Of a stretch of DNA of 33,530 bases, positions 1 through 8,321 are shown piece after piece. Position 1 is the stretch's first letter. Each line of letters opens with the position of its first letter. Both the position numbers and the translations under genes were made by a program. Below the pieces are notes generated by a model that was not told the origin of the DNA, did not search any database, and saw only the letters and a program-made list of their open reading frames with translations. This DNA is from an uncultured Verrucomicrobiota bacterium (GTDB lineage: Bacteria; Verrucomicrobiota; Verrucomicrobiia; Opitutales; Opitutaceae): contig CAJCBL010000199.1 of assembly GCA_903960515.1 (NCBI GenBank), forward strand, positions 1 to 33,530. Direction: 5' to 3'.

Positions 1-1
1 G

Positions 2-24
2 ATCGCGTGCAAGCACGCTCCTAC
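2..24 (+). repeat. REP-like palindrome, family 1 (copy 1)
   Basis: The palindromic core GCGTGCAAGCACGC is followed by TCCTAC. The same 23-base unit recurs at 6094-6116, at 10133-10155 (reverse) and, with one base changed near the end, as an inverted pair at 11274-11334. All copies lie between genes. The unit resembles the REP sequences known from Pseudomonas (GTAGGAGC followed by a palindrome). No REP-associated transposase is present in the window. Confidence 0.7.
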
Positions 25-150
25 GGCGGACACCGGAGTTCGTGCACCGGCAGAATGCAAAGCGGTACGACTGGTCACGGCTAAGCCAGAAGGCAGAGTG
101 AAGAGGGCTGAGTGTCGAGCCCGCTCCCTGCGATCCCTGCGTTCTTTGCG

Positions 151-436
151 GTTAAATATCGAACGATCCAGTCGAAGACTGGACCTACTTCTGCGGCGGA
201 AAGTAGCGAGTAGCAAGAATGCGGCGTGTCGGCCATACCGGATCGCTATGCTGTTTGCGTTCTATGTGATTAATATCTTCCGCTTTCAGCCTTCAGGTTT
301 CAGCCTTCAGCCTTTTCTTCCCTCTGTGCGCTCTGTGGCCAGTTTGATGTCCGATGCTTTGTGTTCTCTGCGGTTAAATAGCGAAGGATCCAGTCGAAGA
401 CTGGACCTACCTCTGCGGCGGAAAGAAGCGAGGAGC
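151..436. repeat. Two direct copies of a palindrome-bearing repeat (family 2)
   Basis: Two imperfect copies of about 62 bp lie at 151-212 and 372-436. Each runs from GCGGTTAAATA through a short palindrome (CCAGTCGAAGACTGG, at 168-182 and 390-404) to CTGCGGCGGAAAG and then AGCGAGTAGC-like sequence. The cores 165-188 and 387-410 are identical over 24 bases. Between the copies, around 285-320, is a TTCAGCCTTCAGCC low-complexity stretch. I see no gene in 1-553, and this repeat field explains the open frames there. Confidence 0.6.
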
Positions 437-507
437 GAAAATCGGGTAGCGAGTAGCGGAGAACCCATCGCTGCTTCCCGCGGCTACTTCATCCGAGCGC
501 AACCGCT

Positions 508-531
508 GCGGCAGGCCGGAAGGCCTGCCGC
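508..531. terminator. Strong hairpin downstream of the GH64 gene (possible terminator or REP)
   Basis: Perfect 10-bp arms, GCGGCAGGCC and GGCCTGCCGC, flank a GGAA loop. The hairpin lies 22 bases past the stop codon of the minus-strand gene ending at 554, so it could end that transcript. No T-run follows in either direction, so it may instead be another intergenic palindromic repeat. Confidence 0.45.
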
Positions 532-553
532 TAAGTCGAGCGCCGCACGACGC

Positions 554-3500
554 TCACTCGGAGATATAACACGAGGTGCTAACACTGTTGGCGGTCGTGC
601 CGCGCTGATTGATCACATGGTTGATCTGCCCGATGTTGGAATCACCCAAGCCAACCGTGACCATGTTGTGGAACATCTGGCCGTTTTCATAGCCCGCAGG
701 AACCTCAATCGCGCTTTCAAGTGCGCAGGCGGGATTCGTGTTGAAGAAGCAATAAATACCCAAGCCTCGGGCCGTGTGCGTGGTTGCATTGACCTTGTAG
801 GACGGCCAGCCGCCGGGGTGCTGCCCATCGAAATTCCACGCGGCCATGCTGGGCACATCGTAGGGAATCTCCGATTGGTAGAAATACACCTGCCCGCCCT
901 CGCCGTTCCAGATCGTCTGAGTCTGCTGGTAGTGCTCAACGGCAAGGCCGTAGATGGCCACCCGGGCTCCATTCACCTTGAGCGCGGTCTTCGCCTTGAT
1001 ATTGGGCCAATCGGCCGCGCCGTAGGTACGGGAAGAGTCGTGATCGGCGCGCCAGATCCAGAAATTGTCGCCGATAACATCACTGGAGTTGATCACCAGG
1101 CTGGTGTCGATATCCACATTCAGGCCCGTGCCGCCTACCCGGAAAAAGAGGTCGGCCAGCAGGGTGGGATTGGCTGAGTGATTCATCGAACTGCCATCAG
1201 CACCGACGACGAGTTGATTGATGGCAGGGGCGCTGCCGGCATCGAACATGACCCCGGCGATGCTCACCCCGGGGACATCCGCAACCGTCATGGCGGACTT
1301 GCCGCCGTCGTTGGACAGGGTGGCAAGGCCGATGCCGAGCACCACGGTGTTGGCGCGCGTCACCTGGATGGTGTCGGTGATATGATAGATGCCGGGAGTG
1401 AGCAGAAGGTGCTTGCCCATGGCCAGAGCCGCGTTGATTGAGGCAACCGTATCGGAGGGCTTGGCCACGAAGAACTCGGTGGCTACGTCGATAATCTTTC
1501 CGTCGTTGGTGCTCAGGGTAGAACCCGAAGTCCAAGTGACGCCGGAAGTGGCCGTGCGCAACTTGGGCACAAACACCTTATAGGCGTTGTCGAAATACAT
1601 GAACGGCTTCTCCCGGACAACGGGGGTCTTGTCCACCACAGTGATATTGCGGGTGCCGGACCCGAACTGGGCCGGAGGAATGCCGCCTGAAGGCCCAACG
1701 AAGACCATGTTCCACACCCCGGCAGTGTAGGTCCCGATGCTGGAATTGCGGAAGAGGTATTGCTGCTGGCCGCCGGAGTTGAGGGTGCCATCCACCTGGC
1801 AGTCCGCCATAAAGCCTCCGCTGGCGTAGCCCGAATTCCAATTCTGCGGATTGAGGCAGAAGAGCCACATATCGCCCTTTACATGGACGCGGCGGATGGG
1901 AGCTGCCTGGGACACGGCCCACATATTGGGCTCGGACTGGCCGCTGCCATTGCGGGGCGTAACCGCCATGTTCTCTGCGCTGCGCCAGAAGTTGCAAAGC
2001 ACATTGCCGTCGGGATTGGCTGAGCCATCGGCATGGATGGAGCCGTTGATCTGCACGGCATCGGGGTTTTGCCCGAGGCCGAGTGCCTGTGTATAGTAGC
2101 CAACATTGACCGCAGCGCTATAGGTGCCGGGCTTGAAGAGCATGGCATAGCGGCTGGTGCTGAACTGGCCGGTCTTGAGCTCGCTGTAGATGGCATCGAT
2201 CTGGCCCTGAATAGTAGCGGCGGACATGCCGGGATCGAACACCTTGACGTTGGAGCCCAAGTCCACGGCCGCAACAGACTTCCAGTACGCATAGACAGTC
2301 TGCGTGGAAGTGACGGCGGTCGTGGACGTGAAAGCGGTACCGCCGCCGTTTGCCGCAGTGAACCAGCCGCTGAAGCTATAACCGGTGCGCAGCGGCGGCA
2401 CCGGCAGAGTACCAACGGTCAAGCCGGTGGTCACGGTTTGAGAGGTGGGGCTGGCGGGAGTGGAGGCACTCTGGCTGTCGTAGGTCACGGTGCCATTCGC
2501 AGGGGTATCCGTCTTGAAACTGGCACTGATGGTATGTACACCGGCGGTGATCGCGCTGAAAGTGTAGGTGCTCGGAGCGCCCACGCTTTGACTGTCGACG
2601 AGCACCTGGTCGATGGTATAGCTGGTGGACGGTGCGATGGTGAAGGCCAAGCTGCCGCCCTTGGCGACATAGGATTTCGCGGTGGGGCTGATACTGCCGT
2701 GGGCACCTGGGGTGGCGGTGATTACAGCGAAGGCTTCGGGATGCGACTTCTCCCAATCGTTGAGCCCGGTACCGGAGGAATCGACGTCATATACCACAAC
2801 GCGCCAGAAGGTGCGGGGCGCACCCGAGGTACCGGCGGAGCGAACGAGCGCGGAGAGCGCAGTGCCGGTGCCGGTATAGTCGCCGGGCAACGGAGCCCAT
2901 GTGAGCAAGTCGGCGGAGCTCTCTACGAAGTAATATTTACCCGCAATACCGGTCCAACGCACAAAGACATTGCCGCTGGCGTCGGTGCTGGTGGTGGTGG
3001 TGAAGCGGCTATTGGGGGTGGTGGGATCGGTGCCCGCCTGTGCTTCGGCGAGATTGTTTTGGCCATCGCCATCGGGATCAGCAGCGGGGCCGCCGGCAGT
3101 CGGATAGAGGGCGGCCCAGACGTCGGAAATGCCGTCGCCATTGCGATCGAGCATGGGATGGGCGGACCGAACTGTGACGGTGAACTGGCTCAAGGCGCTG
3201 CCGCCGTTGGCATCGTTTACCTGGATGGTCAAGGTGGCGGTGCCGGTCTGTCCTGCTGAGGGAATCAGCGTGACGTTGCGGCTGGCACCACTGCCGCCGA
3301 AGACAATATTGGAGGTCGGGAGCAGGGTCGAGTTGTCGGAGGTGGCCACCAAGGTGAGCGCGGCTGCGGCAGTCTCGTTATCGCCAACGGTGAAGGGCAG
3401 AGCCGCCGAGGAGGAGCCCAGGGCGATAATCTGGTTGGCAATGGCCGTAATGGTCGGCGGGGTGTTGGGCCGCGGGGTTACCGTGACGGTGAACTGGCTC

Positions 3501-5791
3501 AAAGCGCTGCCGCCGTTGGCATCGTTTACCTGCACAGTGACAGTAGCGGTGCCGGTCTGGTTGGCAGCGGGGCTAACGGCGACGGTGCGGCTGGCGCCGC
3601 TGCCGCCGAAGACAATATTGGCCACCGGGAGCAGGGTAGAATTGTCGGAACTGCCCACCAAGGTGAGCGCAGCGGCGGCAGTCTCGGTATCGCCGATGGT
3701 GAAGGCGGAGGGAGCCGAGGTGGTGTTGACCAACAGGCTCACATTGGAAATCGCCGAGACGGTGGGATTGAAATTCACCGGGATGGCGGTGCCGTACACC
3801 TGCAACGAATAGAGCGAATAGCCATATGCGGTGTTGCGGTTGATGCCCTGCATACGTACATAGCGTGCGGTGGCGGAGACCGTCATCGTCTCGGTGCCGC
3901 CCGCACCGGTGCTGGTGCTATAGCGATCGGTCCAAGTGGATTTATCGGAGGAGGTCTGAATCTTGTAGGACTTCCCGGAGGCGGCCTCCCAGGTGAGGAC
4001 GACGCGGCGCAGGATGTAGTCGGTGCCCAGGTCCACGGAAATCCACTCGTTGTCGTTGAACTGGCTGGCCCAACGGGTGGTGGCATTGCCGTCGACCGCA
4101 TTGCTGCCCGAGTAGCTCGCGCTCTCGGAGGAGGAAACCTCCACCGGGCGGCCGCGGGCGAGATCCTCATCGACGGGGACTACATTGATGGTGACTGTGT
4201 CGCTGGCCGAGGCACCGCTGGCAGTGGCTGTGAGGCGGAAGGTATGGCTGCCCTGCGGCAGGCCGTCGATATTGGTGGTGGCCGAGGTGGGCGAGGCGAT
4301 AGTGCCCGAACCGGACACCCGAGCCCAGAGGTAGGAGATGGTGCCGCCCTTGGGATCGATAGCGGAGCCGCGCAGGGTGGCGCTCTCATTCCCGTTGTTG
4401 CCCACATCGTTGACCGTCTGCTCGGCGCCAGCCTCGGTGGTCAACTCGGTGACGGTGCGGCCGTAGCCGCCGATGACCACGGTCACTCGGGTCGGGAAGG
4501 TGCACTGGATGGTGGAGGAGTGGTCGCCCACATCGTCGTAGGCGAAGGCGTAGGTCTTGGAATTGAGGCTGACCGCAGTGTCGTGGAAGAAGCGTACATA
4601 GTGGTTGTACGGGGCGTAGAGGAAGAAGCGGGAAGCGTCGTGGTGATACTGGGTGACGCCGTCGGGGGTATTGGTATAGATGGCGTGGCGGTTGATCGCG
4701 GCGCACACCTGAGCCTGGATCATGAGATCCTCGTTGTATTTCTCCGAGCCGCCGGCCGCTCCGGTGCTGGCAAGGGCGCCGGCTCCTTCGATGACATCGG
4801 TGGTGGTGGGCTTGCTATAGATGGTGGCTTGCGAGTTGTTGGCCGGATCGTAGAAGTCGAAACGGTCGCCGGACACCCGGCCGCGCCAGGTGCCGCGATC
4901 GCCGATGTTGAGAAGCAGGTCCTTGTTGCGATAGGTAGCCCAGATGTCGTCGATATAGGAACCGAAAAAGTTGCCCGAAGCCCCGCCGGACTTGAAGGCC
5001 GGGATCTTCGAGGGCTGTTCAATGATAGCCTCGCCGTCGAGGGAATGGGTTTTGACCAACTTGCAGCTCTGGAACTCGGAGGGCACGCTGGTGGGCCAGG
5101 AGTTGAGAATGGTCTCGTGGGTGGCTACCTCGCCGATCTTGGCGTTCACATCGGGAGTGGCACCGGAGTTTACGCGGGCATTATAGGACTGGGCATAGGA
5201 GCCGGACATGCCACCGGTGAAGCCGGTAACTTCCAAGCCCATCGGATATTGGTAGGCGTCGACGCGACTGGTGTTGGTCCACAGGCCAGCGTCGCCCCAG
5301 GTGAGCTCAACAAGTTCCCAGCGGATGCCATCGCTGGGGTCTACGGGATTCTGGAGGTTGGCGCCGGCGTAGCCCCCGGTGGGATGGAAATAGATATAGA
5401 GGGGCGACTTGAACGAAATAAGGATGCGGCAGCCGAAAAGCCCCTGGGGGATCTGGATGGTCTTGTTGGGGATGTCGCTGAGCTTGGTGAACATGTTGGC
5501 GTACTTATTGCCACCGCCCGGGGCGGTCGCCCAAGCCGGCCCGGTGAGGGTGTTGTCGCCCGCACTCATGGAGCGCAACTGGCTGTTGGCCATATTCATC
5601 CACACCCCGCCCATGCCAGGAAACTGGCCCACCAGGCCTATGTAGATCTCGCTGTCGGCATAGCGCGAGCCGTTCTGGAATACATAGGGCAGCGACTGGG
5701 CGCGGGCGACCAGGGAAGCGAGGCCGAGGACACAGACCAGCAGCAGCGAAAACATCGAGTGGCTGCGGGGGGGCAGAGGTTGGCTCTTCAT
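554..5791 (-). CDS. Secreted multidomain protein: GH64-like beta-1,3-glucanase, F5/8C carbohydrate-binding domain, right-handed beta-helix domain
   Basis: This 1745-residue exported protein probably degrades or binds beta-1,3-glucan. A signal peptide covers residues 1-31 (hydrophobic core SLLLVCVLGLASL, cleavage after ARA); Met13 is an alternative start. Residues ~35-460 resemble GH64 (thaumatin-like laminaripentaose-producing glucanase). Glu162 in WELVELT and Asp178 in SRVDAY lie where the family has its catalytic pair. A PKD-like segment follows (~445-545), then an F5/8 type C (CBM32-like) domain (~545-667), two near-identical ~103-residue Ig/cadherin-like repeats (~670-874), a Ca-binding DRNGDG...DPDGDG linker (~880-925) and a Listeria-Bacteroides (InlB B) repeat (~1097-1167). 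The last part, ~1175-1745, looks like the GH55-like or pectate-lyase-like beta-helix found in actinobacterial 'F5/8 type C' proteins. The gene stands alone. Family assignments are by recognition. GH64 is fairly sure; the enzymatic role of the beta-helix is not. Confidence 0.85.
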   Translation of the reverse strand: MKSQPLPPRSHSMFSLLLVCVLGLASLVARAQSLPYVFQNGSRYADSEIYIGLVGQFPGMGGVWMNMANSQLRSMSAGDNTLTGPAWATAPGGGNKYANMFTKLSDIPNKTIQIPQGLFGCRILISFKSPLYIYFHPTGGYAGANLQNPVDPSDGIRWELVELTWGDAGLWTNTSRVDAYQYPMGLEVTGFTGGMSGSYAQSYNARVNSGATPDVNAKIGEVATHETILNSWPTSVPSEFQSCKLVKTHSLDGEAIIEQPSKIPAFKSGGASGNFFGSYIDDIWATYRNKDLLLNIGDRGTWRGRVSGDRFDFYDPANNSQATIYSKPTTTDVIEGAGALASTGAAGGSEKYNEDLMIQAQVCAAINRHAIYTNTPDGVTQYHHDASRFFLYAPYNHYVRFFHDTAVSLNSKTYAFAYDDVGDHSSTIQCTFPTRVTVVIGGYGRTVTELTTEAGAEQTVNDVGNNGNESATLRGSAIDPKGGTISYLWARVSGSGTIASPTSATTNIDGLPQGSHTFRLTATASGASASDTVTINVVPVDEDLARGRPVEVSSSESASYSGSNAVDGNATTRWASQFNDNEWISVDLGTDYILRRVVLTWEAASGKSYKIQTSSDKSTWTDRYSTSTGAGGTETMTVSATARYVRMQGINRNTAYGYSLYSLQVYGTAIPVNFNPTVSAISNVSLLVNTTSAPSAFTIGDTETAAAALTLVGSSDNSTLLPVANIVFGGSGASRTVAVSPAANQTGTATVTVQVNDANGGSALSQFTVTVTPRPNTPPTITAIANQIIALGSSSAALPFTVGDNETAAAALTLVATSDNSTLLPTSNIVFGGSGASRNVTLIPSAGQTGTATLTIQVNDANGGSALSQFTVTVRSAHPMLDRNGDGISDVWAALYPTAGGPAADPDGDGQNNLAEAQAGTDPTTPNSRFTTTTSTDASGNVFVRWTGIAGKYYFVESSADLLTWAPLPGDYTGTGTALSALVRSAGTSGAPRTFWRVVVYDVDSSGTGLNDWEKSHPEAFAVITATPGAHGSISPTAKSYVAKGGSLAFTIAPSTSYTIDQVLVDSQSVGAPSTYTFSAITAGVHTISASFKTDTPANGTVTYDSQSASTPASPTSQTVTTGLTVGTLPVPPLRTGYSFSGWFTAANGGGTAFTSTTAVTSTQTVYAYWKSVAAVDLGSNVKVFDPGMSAATIQGQIDAIYSELKTGQFSTSRYAMLFKPGTYSAAVNVGYYTQALGLGQNPDAVQINGSIHADGSANPDGNVLCNFWRSAENMAVTPRNGSGQSEPNMWAVSQAAPIRRVHVKGDMWLFCLNPQNWNSGYASGGFMADCQVDGTLNSGGQQQYLFRNSSIGTYTAGVWNMVFVGPSGGIPPAQFGSGTRNITVVDKTPVVREKPFMYFDNAYKVFVPKLRTATSGVTWTSGSTLSTNDGKIIDVATEFFVAKPSDTVASINAALAMGKHLLLTPGIYHITDTIQVTRANTVVLGIGLATLSNDGGKSAMTVADVPGVSIAGVMFDAGSAPAINQLVVGADGSSMNHSANPTLLADLFFRVGGTGLNVDIDTSLVINSSDVIGDNFWIWRADHDSSRTYGAADWPNIKAKTALKVNGARVAIYGLAVEHYQQTQTIWNGEGGQVYFYQSEIPYDVPSMAAWNFDGQHPGGWPSYKVNATTHTARGLGIYCFFNTNPACALESAIEVPAGYENGQMFHNMVTVGLGDSNIGQINHVINQRGTTANSVSTSCYISE
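3172..3780. repeat. Intragenic tandem repeat, two units of about 309 bp
   Basis: Two consecutive units inside the GH64-like gene are nearly identical in DNA (for example TGACGGTGAACTGGCTCAA at both ~3175 and ~3484). They encode consecutive ~103-residue Ig/cadherin-like modules sharing ETAAAALTLV, SDNSTLLP and NDANGGSALSQFTVTV. The DNA-level similarity suggests a recent duplication or gene conversion within the gene. Confidence 0.75.
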
Positions 5792-6093
5792 GGTAATCCA
5801 GCTTTTCCGAATTGGGGGTTACTGACCTGAAATGGGCCGCGCGTGCGGCGGGTGGGGCCCTTGAGCATAGCGGGGCGCGCGGGCGGAGTCATGTCATATG
5901 AATCTATGAGCTTGGGTCGCAGGGGTGGGGAATCCTTCGGCTTTTCCCCGCCGGAATGAAGGAAAGCCCCTAGGCCCGCCGTCGGTATGCCCACCGAGGG
6001 CGTGACGATGCAGTCGCACCTCCTTGCGCTCTGGCAGTGCAAGAAATCCGATGCCAGGCGTAGGATCGTACCTGCACGCGATCTGCGCGCTGA

Positions 6094-6144
6094 ATCGCGT
6101 GCAAGCACGCTCCTACGAAGGAATGGTCACGGCTTAGCCGTGAC
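6094..6144. repeat. REP-like palindromes: family 1 (copy 2) next to a second palindrome
   Basis: A family 1 unit lies at 6094-6116, with a degenerate inverted half just before it (TGCACGCGAT at 6073-6082). A different palindrome follows at once: GTCACGGC-TTA-GCCGTGAC at 6126-6144. Parts of that palindrome also occur near 75-86 and 6305-6316. The gap 5792-6344 shows no convincing gene, only this repeat material. Confidence 0.6.
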
Positions 6145-6344
6145 GATGCAGTCGGATTGCAGAGTCGGCCCTCGCGTCCGTACCGGTGCGAACGCGGTTG
6201 GTGCGGCAGGCCAAGGTTTTCGCTGCGAAGAATGCGGGAGGGGGGCGACGCACCTACACCAGCGCTGATGGGGACAGGTCAGAGGGGAAACGCAGCCCAA
6301 CAGAATGGTTACGGCTAAGGTCCGCCGCCTCGGGTAGCCGTCTC

Positions 6345-6475
6345 AGCCTTCAGGAATCCGCCTTCTCCCTTAGGTCCGCCGTCTTCACTCAGCCTTCCGC
6401 CCTAGGTCCGCCGTATCGGCCCTCGTCAATCAGCCTTCTTCACTCGGCCTTCAGCCTTCTGCCTTAGGCTCGCCG
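6345..6475. repeat. Degenerate TCAGCCTT / TAGGTCCGCCG tract overlapping the 3' end of alkD
   Basis: Short variants of TCAGCCTTC and TTAGGTCCGCCGT alternate through this stretch. The tract runs into the adjacent minus-strand gene and supplies its last few codons (KAEG) and stop. Similar CAGCCTT-rich tracts occur at ~285-320, 8191-8321 and, weakly, 30925-30950. Confidence 0.55.
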
Positions 6476-7275
6476 TATCGGTCCGCCGTTCGCTCCGCCC
6501 TCCACCGCTGCCGCTCGGCGGGCGAGTGCTTCTCGATCGCATAGCGCAGCATGGTGCGGGGCATGCGGGCCGCATGCGTCGCCAGAAAACCATCCAGCGC
6601 GGCCCGGTCGCGCTTGCCCACCTCGCGCAACATCCACCCCACCGCCTTGTGCATGAGGTCGTGGGGATCGTCGCGCAAGCGGGCCGCCAGCCGCAGAGTG
6701 TCGCCGAACTCTCCGCACCGGATGAAATGGAGCGTAGCCAGCACCGCGATGCGCCGCTCCCACAGCAGGCCCGAGCCCGCCAGCCGGTCCAGCGCCGGGC
6801 CGCGCTCGGGCCGGTCGCGCAACCACGCGCCCACCACACGCTCGGCGGTCACATCCACCAGGTCCCAGTTGTTGATACGCCCGGCCCTGGCCGCCTCCAG
6901 ATAGAACTCGTAGAGGGCGCGGCGCCCCGCCGGCGTAGCCCCGGGATACTGCCTCACCGCCACCAGCAGGCCCGCCAACCTATCCTCGTGCCAGGGCGAC
7001 TCGACCAGACGGCCCAACTCGGTGAGCGCCAGGCCACCGGCCTGCTTCACCACCGCGCGCACCTGCGGGACCACCAGCCCTCGGAAACGGTCGCCCTGGG
7101 CGTATTCACCAGGCCCGGTCTTGAAGAAACGCAGCAACCCGGGCACGCGGCCCGGATCGGCCAGCCGGGCCAGCTCCGCCTGCACCTCGGCCGCTGTGGC
7201 CCACTCCGGCAGCAGCGCGGGCGAGCGCCCGGCACCAGGCCCCGGCAGCTCCGACTTGGGCTTTGCCCGGGCCAT
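6451..7275 (-). CDS. alkD: DNA alkylation repeat protein (AlkD-type 3-alkyladenine/7-alkylguanine DNA glycosylase)
   Basis: Base-excision repair glycosylase of the HEAT-like AlkC/AlkD family. Diagnostic segments are GEYAQGDRFRGLVVPQVR (~56-73), NNWDLVD (135-141), LWERRIAVLAT (171-181), HDLMHKAVGWMLREVGK (205-221) and MPRTMLRYAIEK (238-249). Trp137, Asp141 and Arg174 or Arg175 match the family's DNA-binding and catalytic Trp, Asp and Arg. At 274 residues it is slightly longer than the usual ~230. The surplus is an N-terminal basic and proline-rich leader, so a later start is possible, plus a short tail encoded by repeat DNA. The start lies two bases after the stop of the upstream HAD gene, so the pair is probably translationally coupled. 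Confidence 0.9.
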   Translation of the reverse strand: MARAKPKSELPGPGAGRSPALLPEWATAAEVQAELARLADPGRVPGLLRFFKTGPGEYAQGDRFRGLVVPQVRAVVKQAGGLALTELGRLVESPWHEDRLAGLLVAVRQYPGATPAGRRALYEFYLEAARAGRINNWDLVDVTAERVVGAWLRDRPERGPALDRLAGSGLLWERRIAVLATLHFIRCGEFGDTLRLAARLRDDPHDLMHKAVGWMLREVGKRDRAALDGFLATHAARMPRTMLRYAIEKHSPAERQRWRAERTADRYGEPKAEG

Positions 7276-7277
7276 GG

Positions 7278-7991
7278 TCAGCGGAACTCTTCCCAGCCAT
7301 GGATCACCGGGATCTCCGCTGGCGCAGCCCCCTCCACGGCCCCTGGCCTGCGATTGAAATGCACCACCGGCATCCCCAGATCGAGGGCAGCAGCCACGTC
7401 GATATCATGGCGGTCGCCGATCACCAGCACGCGGTGACCATCGCAGGGGCCCATGCCCGCCAGCGAAAGCGCCTCCATGCCCAGCAGCGGATTGGGTTTC
7501 TTGAACCCGTGCGAAGCGCTATCTAGCACGAAGCGAAAGTAGCGCCCCAGGCCGAAACGCTCGAGTTGATACTGCGGCAACCCGGGCAGCAGGGAATTGG
7601 TGACCACCGCCAGCGCCCGGCGCACATACCAGTGCTTGAGCATCTCCTCCACTCCGGGCGAGGGCCGCAGGGTGACGACATACTCCTCCTCCCAGGCGGC
7701 CTGCAGCCGCGAAGCCGTCGCCACACATTCCTCACGGGAATGAGGAGTGGCCGCCGCTTGCAGAGTCTGCCGGAAGCGCTCGTGCAAGGGGATCTCGCGG
7801 CCGTGGCGCAGCGTCTGGGCCCGCACCTTGGCATAGGCTTCGCGGAATTCATCCGGCCCGGCGAAGTAGCCAAACTCCACCGCCAAGTCCGGCACGCGCA
7901 ACAAGCCGGCTTCGTCGCCCGCCGCATCGTAGTCGTCGATCAGCGTATTGAAGCAGTCGAAGAAGATCCAATCGAAGTCGGGGAGCTGCAT
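7278..7991 (-). CDS. HAD-superfamily hydrolase (haloacid dehalogenase / YjjG-like subclass)
   Basis: About 237 residues from ATG at 7991. The open frame extends upstream to 8180, but those residues are low-complexity, and the HAD core begins right after this Met. Motif I is DCFNTLI with Asp12 as nucleophile, motif II VVTNS, motif III the Lys of GFKKPNPLLG, and motif IV VIGDRHDIDVAAALDLGMPVV. A helical cap lies between motifs I and II. The residue two after the nucleophile is Phe14, not the Asp used as acid/base by HAD phosphatases. That points towards a dehalogenase-like or otherwise modified activity. The substrate cannot be read from the sequence. The gene is two bases upstream of alkD, presumably one transcript. 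Confidence 0.8.
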   Translation of the reverse strand: MQLPDFDWIFFDCFNTLIDDYDAAGDEAGLLRVPDLAVEFGYFAGPDEFREAYAKVRAQTLRHGREIPLHERFRQTLQAAATPHSREECVATASRLQAAWEEEYVVTLRPSPGVEEMLKHWYVRRALAVVTNSLLPGLPQYQLERFGLGRYFRFVLDSASHGFKKPNPLLGMEALSLAGMGPCDGHRVLVIGDRHDIDVAAALDLGMPVVHFNRRPGAVEGAAPAEIPVIHGWEEFR

Positions 7992-8190
7992 GCGCGGAGG
8001 GGAAGGCCAGTGAGGCTGCACTAGTGAAGCTGGCGGAGGCAAGGATGGCGTGGTGTGTCGCCTATCGGCTCCAAGTGCCGTCGGCTTAAGCGCGGCCATC
8101 ACTAGGCAGTATTCCCGCATCGGTCCTTTCGCCTTGGCCCGCACCGGCGCGAGCGTGTAATTTCGAAGTTCTTCGTTCAATTTTGAGCCC

Positions 8191-8321
8191 TTTCAGCTCT
8201 CAGTCCTTCCGGTCTTCAGCCTTCAGCCTTTCAGCCCTTCAGCCTTCAGCGTTCAGCCTTTCCGCGTTCAGCCTTCCGCCCTTCCCGTCCGCCTTCTGCC
8301 TTCCAACTTCCTACTTCCTTC
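8191..8321 (+). repeat. CAGCCTT-rich pyrimidine tract upstream of fumarase
   Basis: At least eight imperfect copies of TTCAGCC(T)T follow each other directly before the fumarase ATG, with CTTCCAACTTCCTACTTCCTTC adjoining the start. There is no Shine-Dalgarno motif. The tract occupies the presumed leader of the fumarase mRNA. It could be a passive repeat or affect initiation. Confidence 0.55.

Noticed and set aside
4244-5830. A ~528-codon plus-strand open frame antisense to the GH64-like gene
   Set aside because: The minus strand has a signal peptide and recognisable domains. The plus frame has none.
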